From: Lachnospiraceae bacterium
GTDB lineage: Bacteria > Bacillota > Clostridia > Lachnospirales > Lachnospiraceae
Direction: 5' to 3'
DNA length: 64,000 bases
Assembly (NCBI GenBank): GCA_017622845.1
Contig: JAGAQJ010000058.1
Coordinates: 1-64,000 of the forward strand
The notes under the pieces: model-generated
The model's input: the letters and a program-made list of their open reading frames with translations, nothing else
What the model was told of the DNA's origin: nothing
Databases searched by the model: none
Shown: in pieces, positions 19,603 through 29,903 of the stretch
Layout: each line of letters opens with the position of its first letter
Position numbering within the stretch: position 1 is the stretch's first letter
Program-made: the position numbers and the translations under genes

Positions 19603-19658
19603 AAGAAAAGAACGATTGTAGCTATGAAGGTACAGAACGGAAATGAAAGGTTGATTTT

Positions 19659-20579
19659 ATGGAAAAGGTAATAGTTTTGGAAGGGCTTAATGCTGTTGAC
19701 AAAAAAGAAAAAAGAAGTCTGCTGCACAAAAAGATACGTTTGTCGGACTGCATCATGTATGTGCTGATTTATCTGTCGGCTGCATTGGCAGTAGCTCTTT
19801 TAATCGGAATACTCGGATATGTTTTTGTAAAAGGAATCGGTACGGTAAACATAAGCTTTCTTACTTCGGTAACGAGCGTTCTGAAAGGAACAACAGGTAT
19901 CGCCGGCAATATCGTCAATACGTTGTATGTGATTATACTGACGCTGATTGTGGCAGCGCCGATTGGCATTGGCTCTGCCGTTTACCTGAATGAATATGCG
20001 AAGAAGGGGAGAATTGTTAAAATAATAGAGTTTACGACAGAAACCCTTTCGGGAATTCCTTCTATTATCTTTGGTCTGTTTGGAATGGTCTTTTTCGGAA
20101 ATACATTAGGTTTGGGGTATTCACTATTGACAGGTTCTTTTACTCTTGCAATTATGGTGCTTCCGCTGATTACAAGAAATACGCAGGAAGCGCTTAAGAC
20201 AGTGCCGGACAGCTATCGCAATGGTGCGCTTGGCATGGGAGCTACAAAATGGTATATGATACGTACAATCCTTTTGCCTTCAGCAATGCCGGGAATCGTA
20301 ACGGGAATTATTCTTGCTATAGGACGTATTGTCGGCGAATCTGCAGCGCTTTTGTTCACGGCAGGAAGCGGATTTCTGCTGCCGAAGGTATTTAGCGGAT
20401 ATTTCAGCAAGATATTCGAGTCAGGCGGTACGCTTACGATACAGCTGTATCTGTCAATGTCAAAAGGACAGTATGATATCGCTTTTGGCATTGCAGTAGT
20501 GCTGCTGGTGATTGTACTGGCAATCAACATGCTGACAAAGGTACTGGCAGGGAAACTGGATGTTACAAAAATCAAATAG
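19659..20579 (+). CDS. pstA: Phosphate ABC transporter permease PstA
   Basis: A 306-residue membrane protein with about six predicted spans; the first lies near residues 31-55. GIPSIIFGLFGMVFFG and ALGMGATKWYMIRTILLPSA are conserved PstA elements, the latter being the ATPase-contacting EAA loop; IGRIVGESAALLFTAG follows. It pairs with PstC in the inner membrane. An AAAGGTTG site precedes the ATG. It is the third gene of the pst operon and is followed by pstB. Confidence 0.93.
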   Translation: MEKVIVLEGLNAVDKKEKRSLLHKKIRLSDCIMYVLIYLSAALAVALLIGILGYVFVKGIGTVNISFLTSVTSVLKGTTGIAGNIVNTLYVIILTLIVAAPIGIGSAVYLNEYAKKGRIVKIIEFTTETLSGIPSIIFGLFGMVFFGNTLGLGYSLLTGSFTLAIMVLPLITRNTQEALKTVPDSYRNGALGMGATKWYMIRTILLPSAMPGIVTGIILAIGRIVGESAALLFTAGSGFLLPKVFSGYFSKIFESGGTLTIQLYLSMSKGQYDIAFGIAVVLLVIVLAINMLTKVLAGKLDVTKIK

Positions 20580-20643
20580 ATACATTCCCATCATGAAATG
20601 CCGGTTGTTTGTCAGGCGCATGATATCAGAAAAGAGGTAGAAA

Positions 20644-21402
20644 ATGAACGATATAAAAATAAGTGCGAAAAATCTGAACTTGTATTATGGTGAAAATCAT
20701 GCACTCAAAAACATTAATATGGATATCAAACAAAATGCCGTGACTGCCCTGATTGGCCCTTCGGGATGCGGCAAGTCCACCTTTTTAAAAAGTCTCAACC
20801 GTATGAATGATTTGGTGGAAAATGTCAAAATCACAGGAGAGATTGTGCTTGATAATGAAAATATCTATGATGAAGGTGTTGACACGACACTATTAAGAAA
20901 AAAAATAGGAATGGTTTTCCAACAGCCGAATCCTTTTCCGATGAGTATCTATGACAATATCGCATATGGCCCCCGTATTCACGGTATCAAGAATAAGGCG
21001 AAGTTAGATGAAATCGTGGAGGAGAGCCTTAGGGGAGCAGCTATTTTTGACGAGGTAAAGGACAGATTGAAAAAATCGGCGCTCGGCTTGTCGGGCGGAC
21101 AGCAGCAGAGACTTTGTATTGCACGTGCACTTGCAGTTCGTCCGGACGTGCTTTTGATGGATGAGCCGACATCAGCATTAGACCCGATATCTACTTTAAA
21201 GGTCGAGGAGCTGATGGAGGATTTGAAGAAAAAGTACACGGTAGTGGTTGTCACGCACAATATGCAGCAGGCGACAAGAGTATCCGATGAGACTGCATTT
21301 TTTCTGGTAGGAGAGGTCATCGAGTTTGATAAGACCGAGACGATTTTCTCCAATCCTAAGAACAAAAAGACAGAGGATTACATCACAGGCAGATTCGGCT
21401 GA
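20644..21402 (+). CDS. pstB: Phosphate ABC transporter ATPase PstB
   Basis: A 252-residue ABC ATPase that powers phosphate uptake through PstCA. It has Walker [10 protein letters not shown] (about residues 39-47), the Q-loop [11 protein letters not shown], the signature LSGGQQQR, Walker [14 protein letters not shown] and the switch His in [28 protein letters not shown] is a PstB hallmark. AGAGGT precedes the ATG. The length is normal for the family. Confidence 0.96.
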   Translation: MNDIKISAKNLNLYYGENHALKNINMDIKQNAVTALIGPSGCGKSTFLKSLNRMNDLVENVKITGEIVLDNENIYDEGVDTTLLRKKIGMVFQQPNPFPMSIYDNIAYGPRIHGIKNKAKLDEIVEESLRGAAIFDEVKDRLKKSALGLSGGQQQRLCIARALAVRPDVLLMDEPTSALDPISTLKVEELMEDLKKKYTVVVVTHNMQQATRVSDETAFFLVGEVIEFDKTETIFSNPKNKKTEDYITGRFG

Positions 21403-21496
21403 TTAGAGATAGACAGATGCGTTGCTTTGAAGAACAGGCTGCGGCAGGCTTGGTGCAAAGGCAGCGCAGTTTTTGAGAAAGGGCGGATATTATTTT

Positions 21497-22138
21497 ATGA
21501 GAGTAAAATTTGAAAAGCAGCTTACGGATTTAAACGACGAGCTGATTCATATGGGAAGTATGATAGAACAGGCAATTGAAATGTCAATCAGCGCACTCGT
21601 AAGGCAAGATGAGGATAAGGCAAGGAAAACAATCATGTTTTCAGATGAAATAGAACACATGGAAAAGGAAATCGAAAACAGATGCTTTCGAATCCTGCTG
21701 TCGCAGCAGCCCGTAGCAGGTGACTTAAGACGTGTTTCTTCCGCATTAAAGATGGTAACGGATATGAAGCGTATTGGTGATTTTGCAGGCGATATCTCAG
21801 AGATATCGCTCAATCTTCTGGGTCAGGAATATATCAAGAAGCTTGATCATCTCACCAAGATGGCAAAGGAAACTACCGTGATGGTGATAAACAGTATCGA
21901 AGCGTTTGTGCAGGAGGATGTCGTGCTTGCCGGAGAAGTAATTAAGTCCGATGATATCGTAGATGAGCTGTTCTTAACAGTCAAAGATGAACTGATCGAT
22001 TTAATACTGAAGAATCCCGAGAACGGAAGTCAGGCAACGGATATGCTGATGATAGCAAAATATTTTGAGCGAATCGGCGACCACGCTGAGAACATCGCAA
22101 AGTGGGTCATCTTTTCCGTGACCGGAAAAAAAGAATAA
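21497..22138 (+). CDS. phoU: Phosphate transport regulator PhoU
   Basis: A 213-residue helical protein with two PhoU repeats; EIEHMEKEIENRCFRILLSQQPVAGDLR and a second ...IAKYFERIGDHAENIA are the metal-binding E/D-rich helices. PhoU links the Pst transporter to the phosphate two-component system and prevents toxic phosphate uptake. The ATG at 21497 is preferred over an upstream TTG reading. It closes the pst operon. No phoP/phoR pair is found beside it. Confidence 0.93.
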   Translation: MRVKFEKQLTDLNDELIHMGSMIEQAIEMSISALVRQDEDKARKTIMFSDEIEHMEKEIENRCFRILLSQQPVAGDLRRVSSALKMVTDMKRIGDFAGDISEISLNLLGQEYIKKLDHLTKMAKETTVMVINSIEAFVQEDVVLAGEVIKSDDIVDELFLTVKDELIDLILKNPENGSQATDMLMIAKYFERIGDHAENIAKWVIFSVTGKKE

Positions 22139-22235
22139 AACAGTTGAAATGTGCACCAATTTATGTTAAACTATCTTTCGTCAGTGGGCTTATTTGGAAA
22201 TAAAGCTTACAGCTCATCGATAAGGAGGTGTGGAG

Positions 22236-22472
22236 ATGGCAGTTTTAAGAACAGTCCTTACTATTATATTAATACTGGTTTCTATCGTATTTACAGTGAT
22301 TGTTTTGATGCAGGAGGGTAAATCAGCAGGACTTGGTGCTATCAGCGGTGCAGCAGAGACCTATTGGGGGAAGAACAAAGGACGTTCCATGGAGGGTGCA
22401 CTTGTTAAGGTTACCAAGATTTTGGGCGTTGTATTTATGCTGCTTGCAATTGTTTTAAATATTAATTTTTAG
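22236..22472 (+). CDS. secG: Preprotein translocase subunit SecG
   Basis: A 78-residue membrane protein with two hydrophobic segments (about residues 5-25 and 56-76) and the conserved central motif LMQEGKSAGLGAISG. SecG assists SecYE/SecA in protein export. AAGGAGG at 22222-22228 sets the ATG at 22236; an upstream GTG overlaps that site. It has its own terminator and precedes rnr, the usual eno-secG-rnr-smpB order, here split from eno by the pst operon. Confidence 0.93.
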   Translation: MAVLRTVLTIILILVSIVFTVIVLMQEGKSAGLGAISGAAETYWGKNKGRSMEGALVKVTKILGVVFMLLAIVLNINF

Positions 22473-22500
22473 GCTATGATATATTTAAGATAAAATGTTG

Positions 22501-22531
22501 AAACACTCTTGTAATAAGAGTGTTTTTTCTT
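22501..22531 (+). terminator. Rho-independent terminator after secG
   Basis: A 10-bp perfect stem (22501-22510 with 22516-22525) with a 5-base loop runs into a T tract. It separates secG from rnr, which has a strong ribosome site of its own. Confidence 0.85.
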
Positions 22532-22568
22532 AATGTACATGAAAAATTTCAAAAAAGGAGGGTTTTGA

Positions 22569-24713
22569 ATGTCTGATAAGAGAAAAAAGGTAATTATGGA
22601 CTTGATGGAGGCGGAGTTCTACGTACCGATGAAGGAAAAAGAACTTGCAGTAATGCTTCAGGTATCAAAGGAAGACAGAGGAGAACTGAACCGCATCTTA
22701 AATGAATTGCTGGCAGAGGGAAAATTATCACTCACAAAAAAGGGAAAATTTATCAAAGCGAAACACTCAGACAGGGAGCTTATCGGTACTTTTATCAGTC
22801 ATCCAAAGGGCTTCGGATTTGTTGAGATTGACGGCAGGGACGAGGATTTATATATCCCTGAAAATTGCGTAAACGGCGCTTTTCATAAGGATACGGTAAA
22901 GGTATCGCTGATGTCGGGACAAAGAGGAAGACGTCAGGAGGCACAGGTCATTGAGATTATCGCAAGAGGCATGAAGCAGATTGTAGGCATCTATGACAAG
23001 AGCAATAAAAACTATGGCTTTGTGATTCCTGATAACACAAAGATTAGCGATGATATTTTTGTGCCTGTGGAGCGTTCCAAGGGAGCAGTATCAGGTCACA
23101 AGGTGGTATGTGAGATAACGGATTACGGCAAAAATAACAGAAAACCAGAGGGAAAAATTGTAGAGATTCTTGGACATGTCAACGACCCCGGCGTAGATAT
23201 CATGTCTATCGTAAGAGGCTATGAGCTGCCTGTGGAATTTTCCGAAAAGATTATGCATCAGGTAGAAAATGTGTCAAATGAAGTATCTGAGGCAGATATG
23301 GCAGGAAGACGCGATTTGCGGAAGATACAGATGGTGACAATTGACGGAGAGGACGCAAAGGACCTTGATGATGCAGTGAGCCTTACCAGGGACGGCGGGC
23401 TTTATCAGCTTGGAGTGCACATTGCTGATGTTACCAACTATGTTCAGGAAAACTCTGCACTCGATTGGGAAGCAAAGAAGCGCGGAACCAGTGTTTATCT
23501 GGTGGATAGAGTGATTCCCATGCTGCCCCACAAGCTTTCAAACGGCATTTGTTCCCTGAACGCAGGAGAAAACAGGCTTGCCCTAAGCTGCCTGATGACA
23601 ATTGACAAAAAGGGTGAGGTTGTCAGCCATGAAATTGTGGAATCCGTCATCAAAGTGGATAGGAGAATGTCCTATACAAGTGTAAAGAAAATTCTGGAAG
23701 ATAAAGATGAGGCGGAAATCAAGGAATACGAAGAACTTGTGCCGATGTTTGAGCTGATGAAGGAGCTTGCAGGCATTCTGCGTGAAAAGAGGAAAAAGAG
23801 AGGTTCGATAGACTTTGATTTCCCTGAGAGCAAGATTATTCTGGACAAACAGGGGCACCCTATTGAGATTAAGCCCTATGAGCGAAATGTGGCGACAAAG
23901 ATTATAGAGGACTTCATGCTGATTGCAAATGAGACTGTGGCGCAGCATTTTTACTGGATGGAGCTGCCATTTGTGTATCGTACACATGACAATCCCGATC
24001 CGGAAAAAATTGATAAGCTTAGTACCTTTATCAGAAACTTTGGATATTCCATCAAGAGCAGACAAGACGAGGTCCACCCCAAGGAGCTGCAAAAGCTGTT
24101 AGGAAAGATAGAGGATACACCGGAGGAAGCGCTCATCAGCAGGCTGACATTAAGGAGCATGAAGCAGGCAAAATACACGATTGACTGCACGGGACATTTC
24201 GGACTTGCGTGCCAGTATTATTGCCATTTTACCTCTCCGATTAGACGTTACCCGGATTTGCAGATTCACCGCATTATCAAGGAACAGCTTCGGGGAAAAA
24301 TGAATGAGAAGCGCATAGAACACTATAACGAAATCCTGCCGGAGGTGGCAAAGCATTCTTCTGAGATGGAGCGCCGCGCCGATGAAGCGGAGCGGGAGAC
24401 AGATAAGCTCAAAAAGGTAGAGTTTATGGAGGAACATATTGGTGAGATATTCGAGGGTGTTATCTCATCAATTACAGCATGGGGCGTGTATGTGGAGCTT
24501 CCCAATACCATAGAGGGTATGATTCATGTATCCATGCTGCCGGGAGACTATTTTTATTATGATGAGGAGACTTATGAAATGGTTGGTCAGGCAACCGATA
24601 TCCGGTATAAGCTTGGACAGACCTTAAAGGTCAGAGTCAATGCAACCGATAAAATATCAAGAACGATTGATTTCGTGATTCCTCAGGATTGGGAGCTTGA
24701 GGAGGAAGAATAA
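22569..24713 (+). CDS. rnr: Ribonuclease R
   Basis: A 714-residue 3'-5' exoribonuclease of the RNB family, which degrades structured RNA and works with SmpB/tmRNA in trans-translation quality control. Residues 1-70 form a winged-helix-like region. Two cold-shock-like OB domains follow ([34 protein letters not shown]). The RNB catalytic core runs from about 230 to 560, with [16 protein letters not shown] bearing the metal-binding aspartates. A C-terminal S1 domain ([20 protein letters not shown]) occupies about 620-710. AGGAGGG precedes the ATG. smpB follows after 19 bases. Confidence 0.96.
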   Translation: MSDKRKKVIMDLMEAEFYVPMKEKELAVMLQVSKEDRGELNRILNELLAEGKLSLTKKGKFIKAKHSDRELIGTFISHPKGFGFVEIDGRDEDLYIPENCVNGAFHKDTVKVSLMSGQRGRRQEAQVIEIIARGMKQIVGIYDKSNKNYGFVIPDNTKISDDIFVPVERSKGAVSGHKVVCEITDYGKNNRKPEGKIVEILGHVNDPGVDIMSIVRGYELPVEFSEKIMHQVENVSNEVSEADMAGRRDLRKIQMVTIDGEDAKDLDDAVSLTRDGGLYQLGVHIADVTNYVQENSALDWEAKKRGTSVYLVDRVIPMLPHKLSNGICSLNAGENRLALSCLMTIDKKGEVVSHEIVESVIKVDRRMSYTSVKKILEDKDEAEIKEYEELVPMFELMKELAGILREKRKKRGSIDFDFPESKIILDKQGHPIEIKPYERNVATKIIEDFMLIANETVAQHFYWMELPFVYRTHDNPDPEKIDKLSTFIRNFGYSIKSRQDEVHPKELQKLLGKIEDTPEEALISRLTLRSMKQAKYTIDCTGHFGLACQYYCHFTSPIRRYPDLQIHRIIKEQLRGKMNEKRIEHYNEILPEVAKHSSEMERRADEAERETDKLKKVEFMEEHIGEIFEGVISSITAWGVYVELPNTIEGMIHVSMLPGDYFYYDEETYEMVGQATDIRYKLGQTLKVRVNATDKISRTIDFVIPQDWELEEEE

Positions 24714-24732
24714 GGAAAGGCTGGTTACAACG

Positions 24733-25203
24733 ATGGCAAAAAATGAGGCAATGAAGCTGGTTGCCAACAATAAAAAGGCATATCATGATTATTTTATAGA
24801 GGAGAAATACGAGTGCGGCATTGCACTGCACGGCACAGAGGTAAAGTCTCTGCGCATGGGAAAGTGCAGTATTAAAGAGGCTTTTATCCGGATAGAAAAC
24901 GGTGAGGTTTTTGTGTATGGAATGCATGTTTCTCCTTATGAAAAGGGAAATATCTTTAATAAAGACCCTCTGCGCGTGAAAAAGCTTTTACTGCATAAGC
25001 AGGAGATTAACAAGCTCCTTGGAAAGATAAAGGAGAAAGGCTATACGCTTGTTCCGCTGCAGGTGTATTTCTCAAATGGCAAAGCTAAGGTAGAGATTGG
25101 TCTTGCGCGTGGTAAGAAGCTCTATGACAAGCGCGAGGATATCGCCAGGAAAGACGCACGACGCGAGACTGAAAGAGAGTTTAAGGTCAAAAATCTGTAT
25201 TAA
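24733..25203 (+). CDS. smpB: SsrA-binding protein SmpB
   Basis: A 156-residue OB-fold protein that binds tmRNA and escorts it to stalled ribosomes. [29 protein letters not shown], and the C-terminal tail [20 protein letters not shown] are conserved, including the basic tail that enters the mRNA channel. The ATG at 24733 follows AAGGAAAGG; longer readings overlap the rnr stop. No tmRNA gene is visible just downstream, where it is often found. Confidence 0.95.
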   Translation: MAKNEAMKLVANNKKAYHDYFIEEKYECGIALHGTEVKSLRMGKCSIKEAFIRIENGEVFVYGMHVSPYEKGNIFNKDPLRVKKLLLHKQEINKLLGKIKEKGYTLVPLQVYFSNGKAKVEIGLARGKKLYDKREDIARKDARRETEREFKVKNLY

Positions 25204-25226
25204 CAATTAACGGGGAGAACAGGGTC

Positions 25227-25445
25227 ATGAATGAGGAGAGATTCAGCGAAATCAGACAGGCGATTGTCAAGATTCTGGAAGAATACAATATCATGTCCGC
25301 CAAAGATTTTGAAACAATGGATGAAGATACCGGATGTGAATTATATGAGAGCTTAAAAGCCGGAATATTAGAGGAATTTAATCTTGACAATGATGAAATG
25401 GACGCGGTTTTTGATAAGGTATTAGAGTCTGATTATGAGGAATAG
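25227..25445 (+). CDS. Small acidic protein of unknown function
   Basis: A 72-residue, strongly acidic and mostly helical-looking protein with no cysteine pair, signal peptide or recognised motif beyond a C-terminal acidic tail (ESDYEE). GGGGAG lies 10 bases before the ATG. It begins 23 bases after smpB and is probably transcribed with rnr-smpB. The size and charge resemble an acyl carrier protein, but the DSL-type serine attachment motif is missing, so that label is not supported. Confidence 0.65.
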   Translation: MNEERFSEIRQAIVKILEEYNIMSAKDFETMDEDTGCELYESLKAGILEEFNLDNDEMDAVFDKVLESDYEE

Positions 25446-25543
25446 CTTCTCATTTGTCAGAAAGCTGAACGTAAGCTCAATGAATGAGGGAGAAATCCCT
25501 GAAGTAAATACAGCAAAAATCAGTTATTTTGAAGGAGGATGTT

Positions 25544-26077
25544 ATGGGGATTAAAATGGTAAGTAAACATTTTGATTTTAATGAAAAAGATATTTCAGAA
25601 GGAAAATATAGTGCATGGAAGCTGATACAGCCGCTTTGGTATACTGTAAGCATTTATGACGGCCTTGATGTATATAATCAGGATTTGAAGAACTTCTCAG
25701 ATGCACAGCGAAAGATACTGGCTTTATTTTGGTATGATTCAGAGGTCTGCAATGGCGGTCATGACCAATTTTTTTCTAATTCAACGGGGATTGTCTGGAA
25801 AGATGCCATAGAATGTATGCAGATGATAGGCGCTCACAAATATGCGGAGAATTTTCAGAAAGCAGTTGATATGTTTGGAGGCAGCATACCTTTTGACCGT
25901 GATGAAAGAAACGATGCGCTTGAAAAACTATATGAGAATGAGGAATTTGATGGTTTCAATCAAATTGACGAGTTTTATTATGGCGAGGAAGATATTAATC
26001 AACTGATGAACGATTATGTGAAACTACATGCCTCTGACTTTGTTATTAAAGGCGATTATCTATATACAGAATTTTAG
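25544..26077 (+). CDS. DUF4375 (DMP19-like) protein
   Basis: A 177-residue protein. The ATG at 25544 lies five bases after AAGGAGG; an upstream TTG overlaps that site. The segment SEVCNGGHDQFFSN followed by AIECMQMIGA is characteristic of DUF4375, the family containing the Neisseria DNA-mimic protein DMP19. It is rich in Asp and Glu, as expected for a DNA mimic, though many DUF4375 members have no known role. It sits alone between smpB's operon and another unknown gene. Confidence 0.6.
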   Translation: MGIKMVSKHFDFNEKDISEGKYSAWKLIQPLWYTVSIYDGLDVYNQDLKNFSDAQRKILALFWYDSEVCNGGHDQFFSNSTGIVWKDAIECMQMIGAHKYAENFQKAVDMFGGSIPFDRDERNDALEKLYENEEFDGFNQIDEFYYGEEDINQLMNDYVKLHASDFVIKGDYLYTEF

Positions 26078-26132
26078 CCGGATAGTTTTGAAAGAGCGTC
26101 TGAAGCCTGACGAAAGAGGGGAGTAATTTGCC

Positions 26133-26714
26133 ATGGCAGGATTTATTACATATTGGCCGAAGGAGCAGATCAGGGAGTTAAAAAAGGAAAAGGATAACGG
26201 ACCAATCCAAGTTGTATTTGGCAGCGTTCATACGAAAATGCCTTCCATAAAAAGCGTAAAAGAGGGAGATGTCATTTATCCGGTTACGGTAAGCGGCGGA
26301 ACCTTATGTGTGGCAGCAAGGCTTCCGGTTGAGAAGATAGAGCCGGCATATGAGTATCTGATTCGGGAACTGGGAACCCCCTGCGGAGCGCTTATACCAG
26401 AGGATAAAGACTGGAACTGGAGAGAATATTATGGTAAGGCTCCTGTGAAGCCGCACAGATGTCATCAGCGTCCCTTTAACTGCTGTTCTGAAACTGCGGC
26501 TGTCGGTACTCAGGGTTCATCCATAGAGCTGCGGCCGATTCCCAGGGAGAAACTGCCGCAGTTGATGTTTGGACCGACAAAGGCAAGGCAAAAAATGCTG
26601 CTGCTGGATAAAAACGGCAGCCCGAAGGTAATTTCGCTCAGCTCCACTGTACGGAAAATGAGCGAGGAAACCCAAGAACTGTTTGATTCGTTGTTTGAGT
26701 TTCCTCCATCATAA
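26133..26714 (+). CDS. Conserved-looking hypothetical protein
   Basis: A 193-residue soluble protein I do not recognise. It opens with AGFITYWPKEQIREL. A central stretch VIYPVTVSGGTLCVAARL resembles an EVE/PUA-type beta-barrel strand pattern, but this is weak. A region with HRCHQRPFNCCSE contains three cysteines and two histidines, which could bind metal. GAGGGGAG precedes the ATG. It is convergent with the CbiE/CbiT-like gene, only 25 bases away, with no obvious terminator between. Confidence 0.65.
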   Translation: MAGFITYWPKEQIRELKKEKDNGPIQVVFGSVHTKMPSIKSVKEGDVIYPVTVSGGTLCVAARLPVEKIEPAYEYLIRELGTPCGALIPEDKDWNWREYYGKAPVKPHRCHQRPFNCCSETAAVGTQGSSIELRPIPREKLPQLMFGPTKARQKMLLLDKNGSPKVISLSSTVRKMSEETQELFDSLFEFPPS

Positions 26715-26739
26715 ATAAACAGGATAGAACGTTTGTTCC

Positions 26740-27648
26740 CTATTCTTCTCTGGTTCTTGCGGTGATTATCCAGGGAGCAGGATTGGATTTAAAGGTATTG
26801 TTGCTTCCGAGCTTTGTCACAGATACCTGTATGGTTTCAACGTCGGCAAGTCCAAGAGAACGTAAGGTATCAGGAAGCGCAGCGGCAGTCTTAAAGTCTA
26901 ACGTATAGATGACAACGTTGATGTTGGGGTTGAGCTTTGTGAGACAGGTAAGCTCCTGTTCCGTGCTTGCGGAAGCTACCAGAAATACCAGGGAAGGGAC
27001 AGCACAGTCAGCCATCGTTTCTTCATCAACATGATCAATGATTTTGATATTGTGAAGATCGAAGTGCGCTACATTATCCTCCAGTGTAGAGCGGTCTGCT
27101 TTGCTGTACTCAACTGCGATAACAGAACCTTCGGCAGCAATCAGCGCTGCTTCAATGGCGATACTTTCTCCGCCAATGACACAGATGTCATCTTGCGGGT
27201 CAACCATCATTTTGTTGAGAATAATGGCGCGGATTTCACTTCCTACATATTGTATGGAACCGCGCTGGAGCTTTTCATTGCTCAGCCCGATGCGTGATGA
27301 GTTTCTGGCATTGGGATTAATAATCAGCATACCGGCAGATGCATTGATACCGCGGTTAATCATATCTTTTACCTGATTATGCAGGATTTCTCCGCTCGGG
27401 TCAGAGCCTTCATTATACCATACTTCACATTCGCCTAATCCGGCGTTCCATAACCGATAGAAGATATCATCAATTCCGGCGTTGGTAAATACCAGCGTTG
27501 TCTTGTGTGCTTCAACGGTGGGAATGACATTCTTATTTTTCTTGGTAATATCAATAATTTTGACATGCTCTAAGTCAATACTTGTATTTTGTGAGTAGTA
27601 TTGCAGCCAGCTCAAAATAATGTCATTGGTAAAAATCTGTTTTTCCAT
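26740..27648 (-). CDS. Orphan CbiE/CbiT-like (precorrin methyltransferase-related) protein
   Basis: A 302-residue protein. Residues about 45-125 resemble the C-terminal half of CbiE (LVFTNAGIDDIFYRLWNAG). Residues about 125-225 follow CbiT (EIRAIILNKMMVDPQDD, then AIEAALIAAEGSVIAVEYSKA, and DLHNIKIID). CbiET/CobL carries out the last C-methylations and decarboxylation of the corrin ring. Here the SAM-binding glycine loop, usually GAGTGSV-like, reads VIGGESIAIEA and looks degenerate. No other cobalamin gene is nearby, so a cobalamin role is doubtful. A good promoter lies upstream (27681-27709). A homologous but repurposed protein is the cautious reading. Confidence 0.55.
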   Translation of the reverse strand: MEKQIFTNDIILSWLQYYSQNTSIDLEHVKIIDITKKNKNVIPTVEAHKTTLVFTNAGIDDIFYRLWNAGLGECEVWYNEGSDPSGEILHNQVKDMINRGINASAGMLIINPNARNSSRIGLSNEKLQRGSIQYVGSEIRAIILNKMMVDPQDDICVIGGESIAIEAALIAAEGSVIAVEYSKADRSTLEDNVAHFDLHNIKIIDHVDEETMADCAVPSLVFLVASASTEQELTCLTKLNPNINVVIYTLDFKTAAALPDTLRSLGLADVETIQVSVTKLGSNNTFKSNPAPWIITARTREE

Positions 27649-27680
27649 AGGTGTGTGCCCCCTTTTGTATTAATACGATA

Positions 27681-27709
27681 ATTGTATCACTTTAAGCATC
27701 ATTGTACAA
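27681..27709 (-). promoter_or_regulatory. Sigma-A-type promoter for the CbiE/CbiT-like gene
   Basis: On the minus strand TTGTAC (27709-27704) and TACAAT (27686-27681) are separated by exactly 17 bases, about 33 bases upstream of the start. GGGGG ahead of the ATG serves as ribosome site. Confidence 0.6.
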
Positions 27710-27896
27710 TAAAATTAGGAAAAACATAACAGTGAATAAGCTGTTATTTTATTTTTAAAAGGCATTATGCTGAAAAGAATAATAAAAATATAAAAATTAT
27801 TGTATAAAATTTGATACAATAACGAAAAAATACACACTATCGTAATTTATATTGTATAATATTACTTATAAAATATGTAAAGGACGGAGGAAGCAT

Positions 27897-29897
27897 ATGA
27901 GAAGTGACGAACAAAGGAAAACAGTTTCCATCAAAGTGAAGCTGTTAGGTATTATTCTGCCTGTTGTACTTATTATTGTTGTGCTATTGATTGGAATATC
28001 ATTCTTTATTTCCAAAGAAATTATTAAGGAATATTCTCAAAATTTGCTTGGATCGTCTATTGAGAATCAGGCAAATGAGATTGAAGCATGGCTGAATGAG
28101 AATTTGTCAGCTTTTCAGATGGCAAAGAGAACCATAGAGCAGACAAACCCGTCTCAGGAGCAGCTTCAGAGGATGTTAGACGGTTACTGCGGCTTCAACG
28201 ATAATTATCCGGAAGGGCTCTATATTGCCGATGAAAAAGGGAATATAATGGTAGCAAAAGACTCCGGGAAGATAGAAAATGACCCAACCCAGTCTGTTTG
28301 GTACAAAGAAGGACTGACTAGATGGAATATGGCGTTTACGAATGCCTATACAAATACAGTTGGCGAGGCTGTGATCAGTGCCTCTGGCATTTTGAAAGAT
28401 AATTCAGGCGTAGTGAAAGTTATTTCTGTTGATCTTTCATTGCAGAGAATTAGTATTATTGTAAATAGTTTTATCGAGATGGATCAGGCGCAGGCATTTT
28501 TGGTAAGCAGTGTGGATGGTACGATATTGGCACATCGGGATACGAATCTGATATCTTCTAAGTTGAGTGCCTCGGACAGCAGTTTTATGAGAACAGTCGG
28601 CGAGAAGCTGGAGCAACAGAATTATAGTATGACTGAAATTGAGAATAATATGACAGCTTTTGAAGAAATCGCTGGTACGGATTGGATTTTGGTTTCTTAT
28701 GTTCCAACAGATGTTATTTATTCTGATATTAAAGGGGTTAGAACCCTGATGATTGTTATCAGTCTGCTCTCTACCATATTGCTGGCTGTCTTGATTGAAA
28801 GAGTCGTTTATATGGTCATTCGTCCGGTAAAAGAATTGACAAAAGTAATTACAGCTATGACAGAAGGTGACTTTACTATTAAATTACAGTCCGCAAGCAA
28901 TGATGAGATTGGAATTATGAGCAGACATGTGGAGAAATTTGTTGCTTCCATGCAGAATATGATTACTTCGATACATCGGATATCCGGTAAACTGAATACA
29001 CAGGCAAATACCAGTGATGAGATTTCTGAGCAAATGTACGATGCATCGAGACTGCAGAGTCAGTCCATGAAAGAGCTGAACAGTACAGTAGAGCAGTTAT
29101 CCCTTTCGGTCAATGAAATCGCGGAAAATGCGACAACATTGGCTTTGGTAGTGGCAGATACCCGTGAAGATGGTGTTCAGGTAAAGGAAAAGATGAATCA
29201 GACAGTTGAAATCTCCAAACAGGGTAAGACTGATATGCAGCGTGTAAACAATGCTATGAGGGATATCAATGAGTCAATTCAAAAGCTGGATCAGGCAATT
29301 GGCAAGGTAGGAAAGGCATCAGAGGAAATCACGAAGATTACGGGAGTGATTGGAAATATTGCAGATCAGACGAATCTGCTGTCATTAAATGCTTCGATTG
29401 AGGCCGCAAGAGCTGGAGAAGCGGGACGAGGTTTTGCTGTCGTGGCGACAGAAATCGGGCAGCTGGCAAGTACCAGTTCAGATGCCGTACATGACATTGA
29501 GACGCTGATCAATGAGATTAATGGTTTGGTAAAGGATACGGTGCAGCAGACAGAGGAAAGTGTAGATAATATCAATCATAGCAGCAGTTTAGTTGAAAAT
29601 ACACTTGAAACCTTTGAACAGATATTTGACAATATTGAAGGTGTGAGTACACTGGTACAGCAGATGGTTGAAAAGGTTGGAAAAGTAGATGATGTGGCAA
29701 GCAATGTGGCAGCAATATCTGAGGAACAGGCAGCAAGTTCACAGGAAATTCTTGCAACTTCAGAGACGATGGTAGAACAGGCAGATAGTATTACAGGCAA
29801 CAGCGAAAGCGTATCTGAAGGCGCAAAAGAATTGGCGATATCAGCAGAAGAATTACAGGAACAGGTTTCCAAATTTAAAGTAGAGAGTGAGGTGTAA
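27897..29897 (+). CDS. Methyl-accepting chemotaxis protein with dCache-type sensor
   Basis: A 666-residue chemoreceptor. CGGAGG sets the ATG at 27897. A transmembrane helix (about residues 15-38) leads to an extracellular double-Cache-like domain (about 45-285; [15 protein letters not shown] and [16 protein letters not shown] are typical). A second helix (about 290-312), a HAMP domain and a long coiled-coil signalling domain follow; the tip [22 protein letters not shown] binds CheA/CheW. A TATAAT lies at 27855-27860. It precedes a solute-binding lipoprotein by six bases, suggesting the two sense the same ligand. No flagellar or other che genes are in the window. Confidence 0.92.
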   Translation: MRSDEQRKTVSIKVKLLGIILPVVLIIVVLLIGISFFISKEIIKEYSQNLLGSSIENQANEIEAWLNENLSAFQMAKRTIEQTNPSQEQLQRMLDGYCGFNDNYPEGLYIADEKGNIMVAKDSGKIENDPTQSVWYKEGLTRWNMAFTNAYTNTVGEAVISASGILKDNSGVVKVISVDLSLQRISIIVNSFIEMDQAQAFLVSSVDGTILAHRDTNLISSKLSASDSSFMRTVGEKLEQQNYSMTEIENNMTAFEEIAGTDWILVSYVPTDVIYSDIKGVRTLMIVISLLSTILLAVLIERVVYMVIRPVKELTKVITAMTEGDFTIKLQSASNDEIGIMSRHVEKFVASMQNMITSIHRISGKLNTQANTSDEISEQMYDASRLQSQSMKELNSTVEQLSLSVNEIAENATTLALVVADTREDGVQVKEKMNQTVEISKQGKTDMQRVNNAMRDINESIQKLDQAIGKVGKASEEITKITGVIGNIADQTNLLSLNASIEAARAGEAGRGFAVVATEIGQLASTSSDAVHDIETLINEINGLVKDTVQQTEESVDNINHSSSLVENTLETFEQIFDNIEGVSTLVQQMVEKVGKVDDVASNVAAISEEQAASSQEILATSETMVEQADSITGNSESVSEGAKELAISAEELQEQVSKFKVESEV

Positions 29898-29903
29898 GCC
29901 GGG

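Noticed and set aside
25204-25543. tmRNA gene next to smpB
   Set aside because: No tmRNA-like acceptor ends or tag reading frame were seen; the region holds a small acidic ORF and a short gap.
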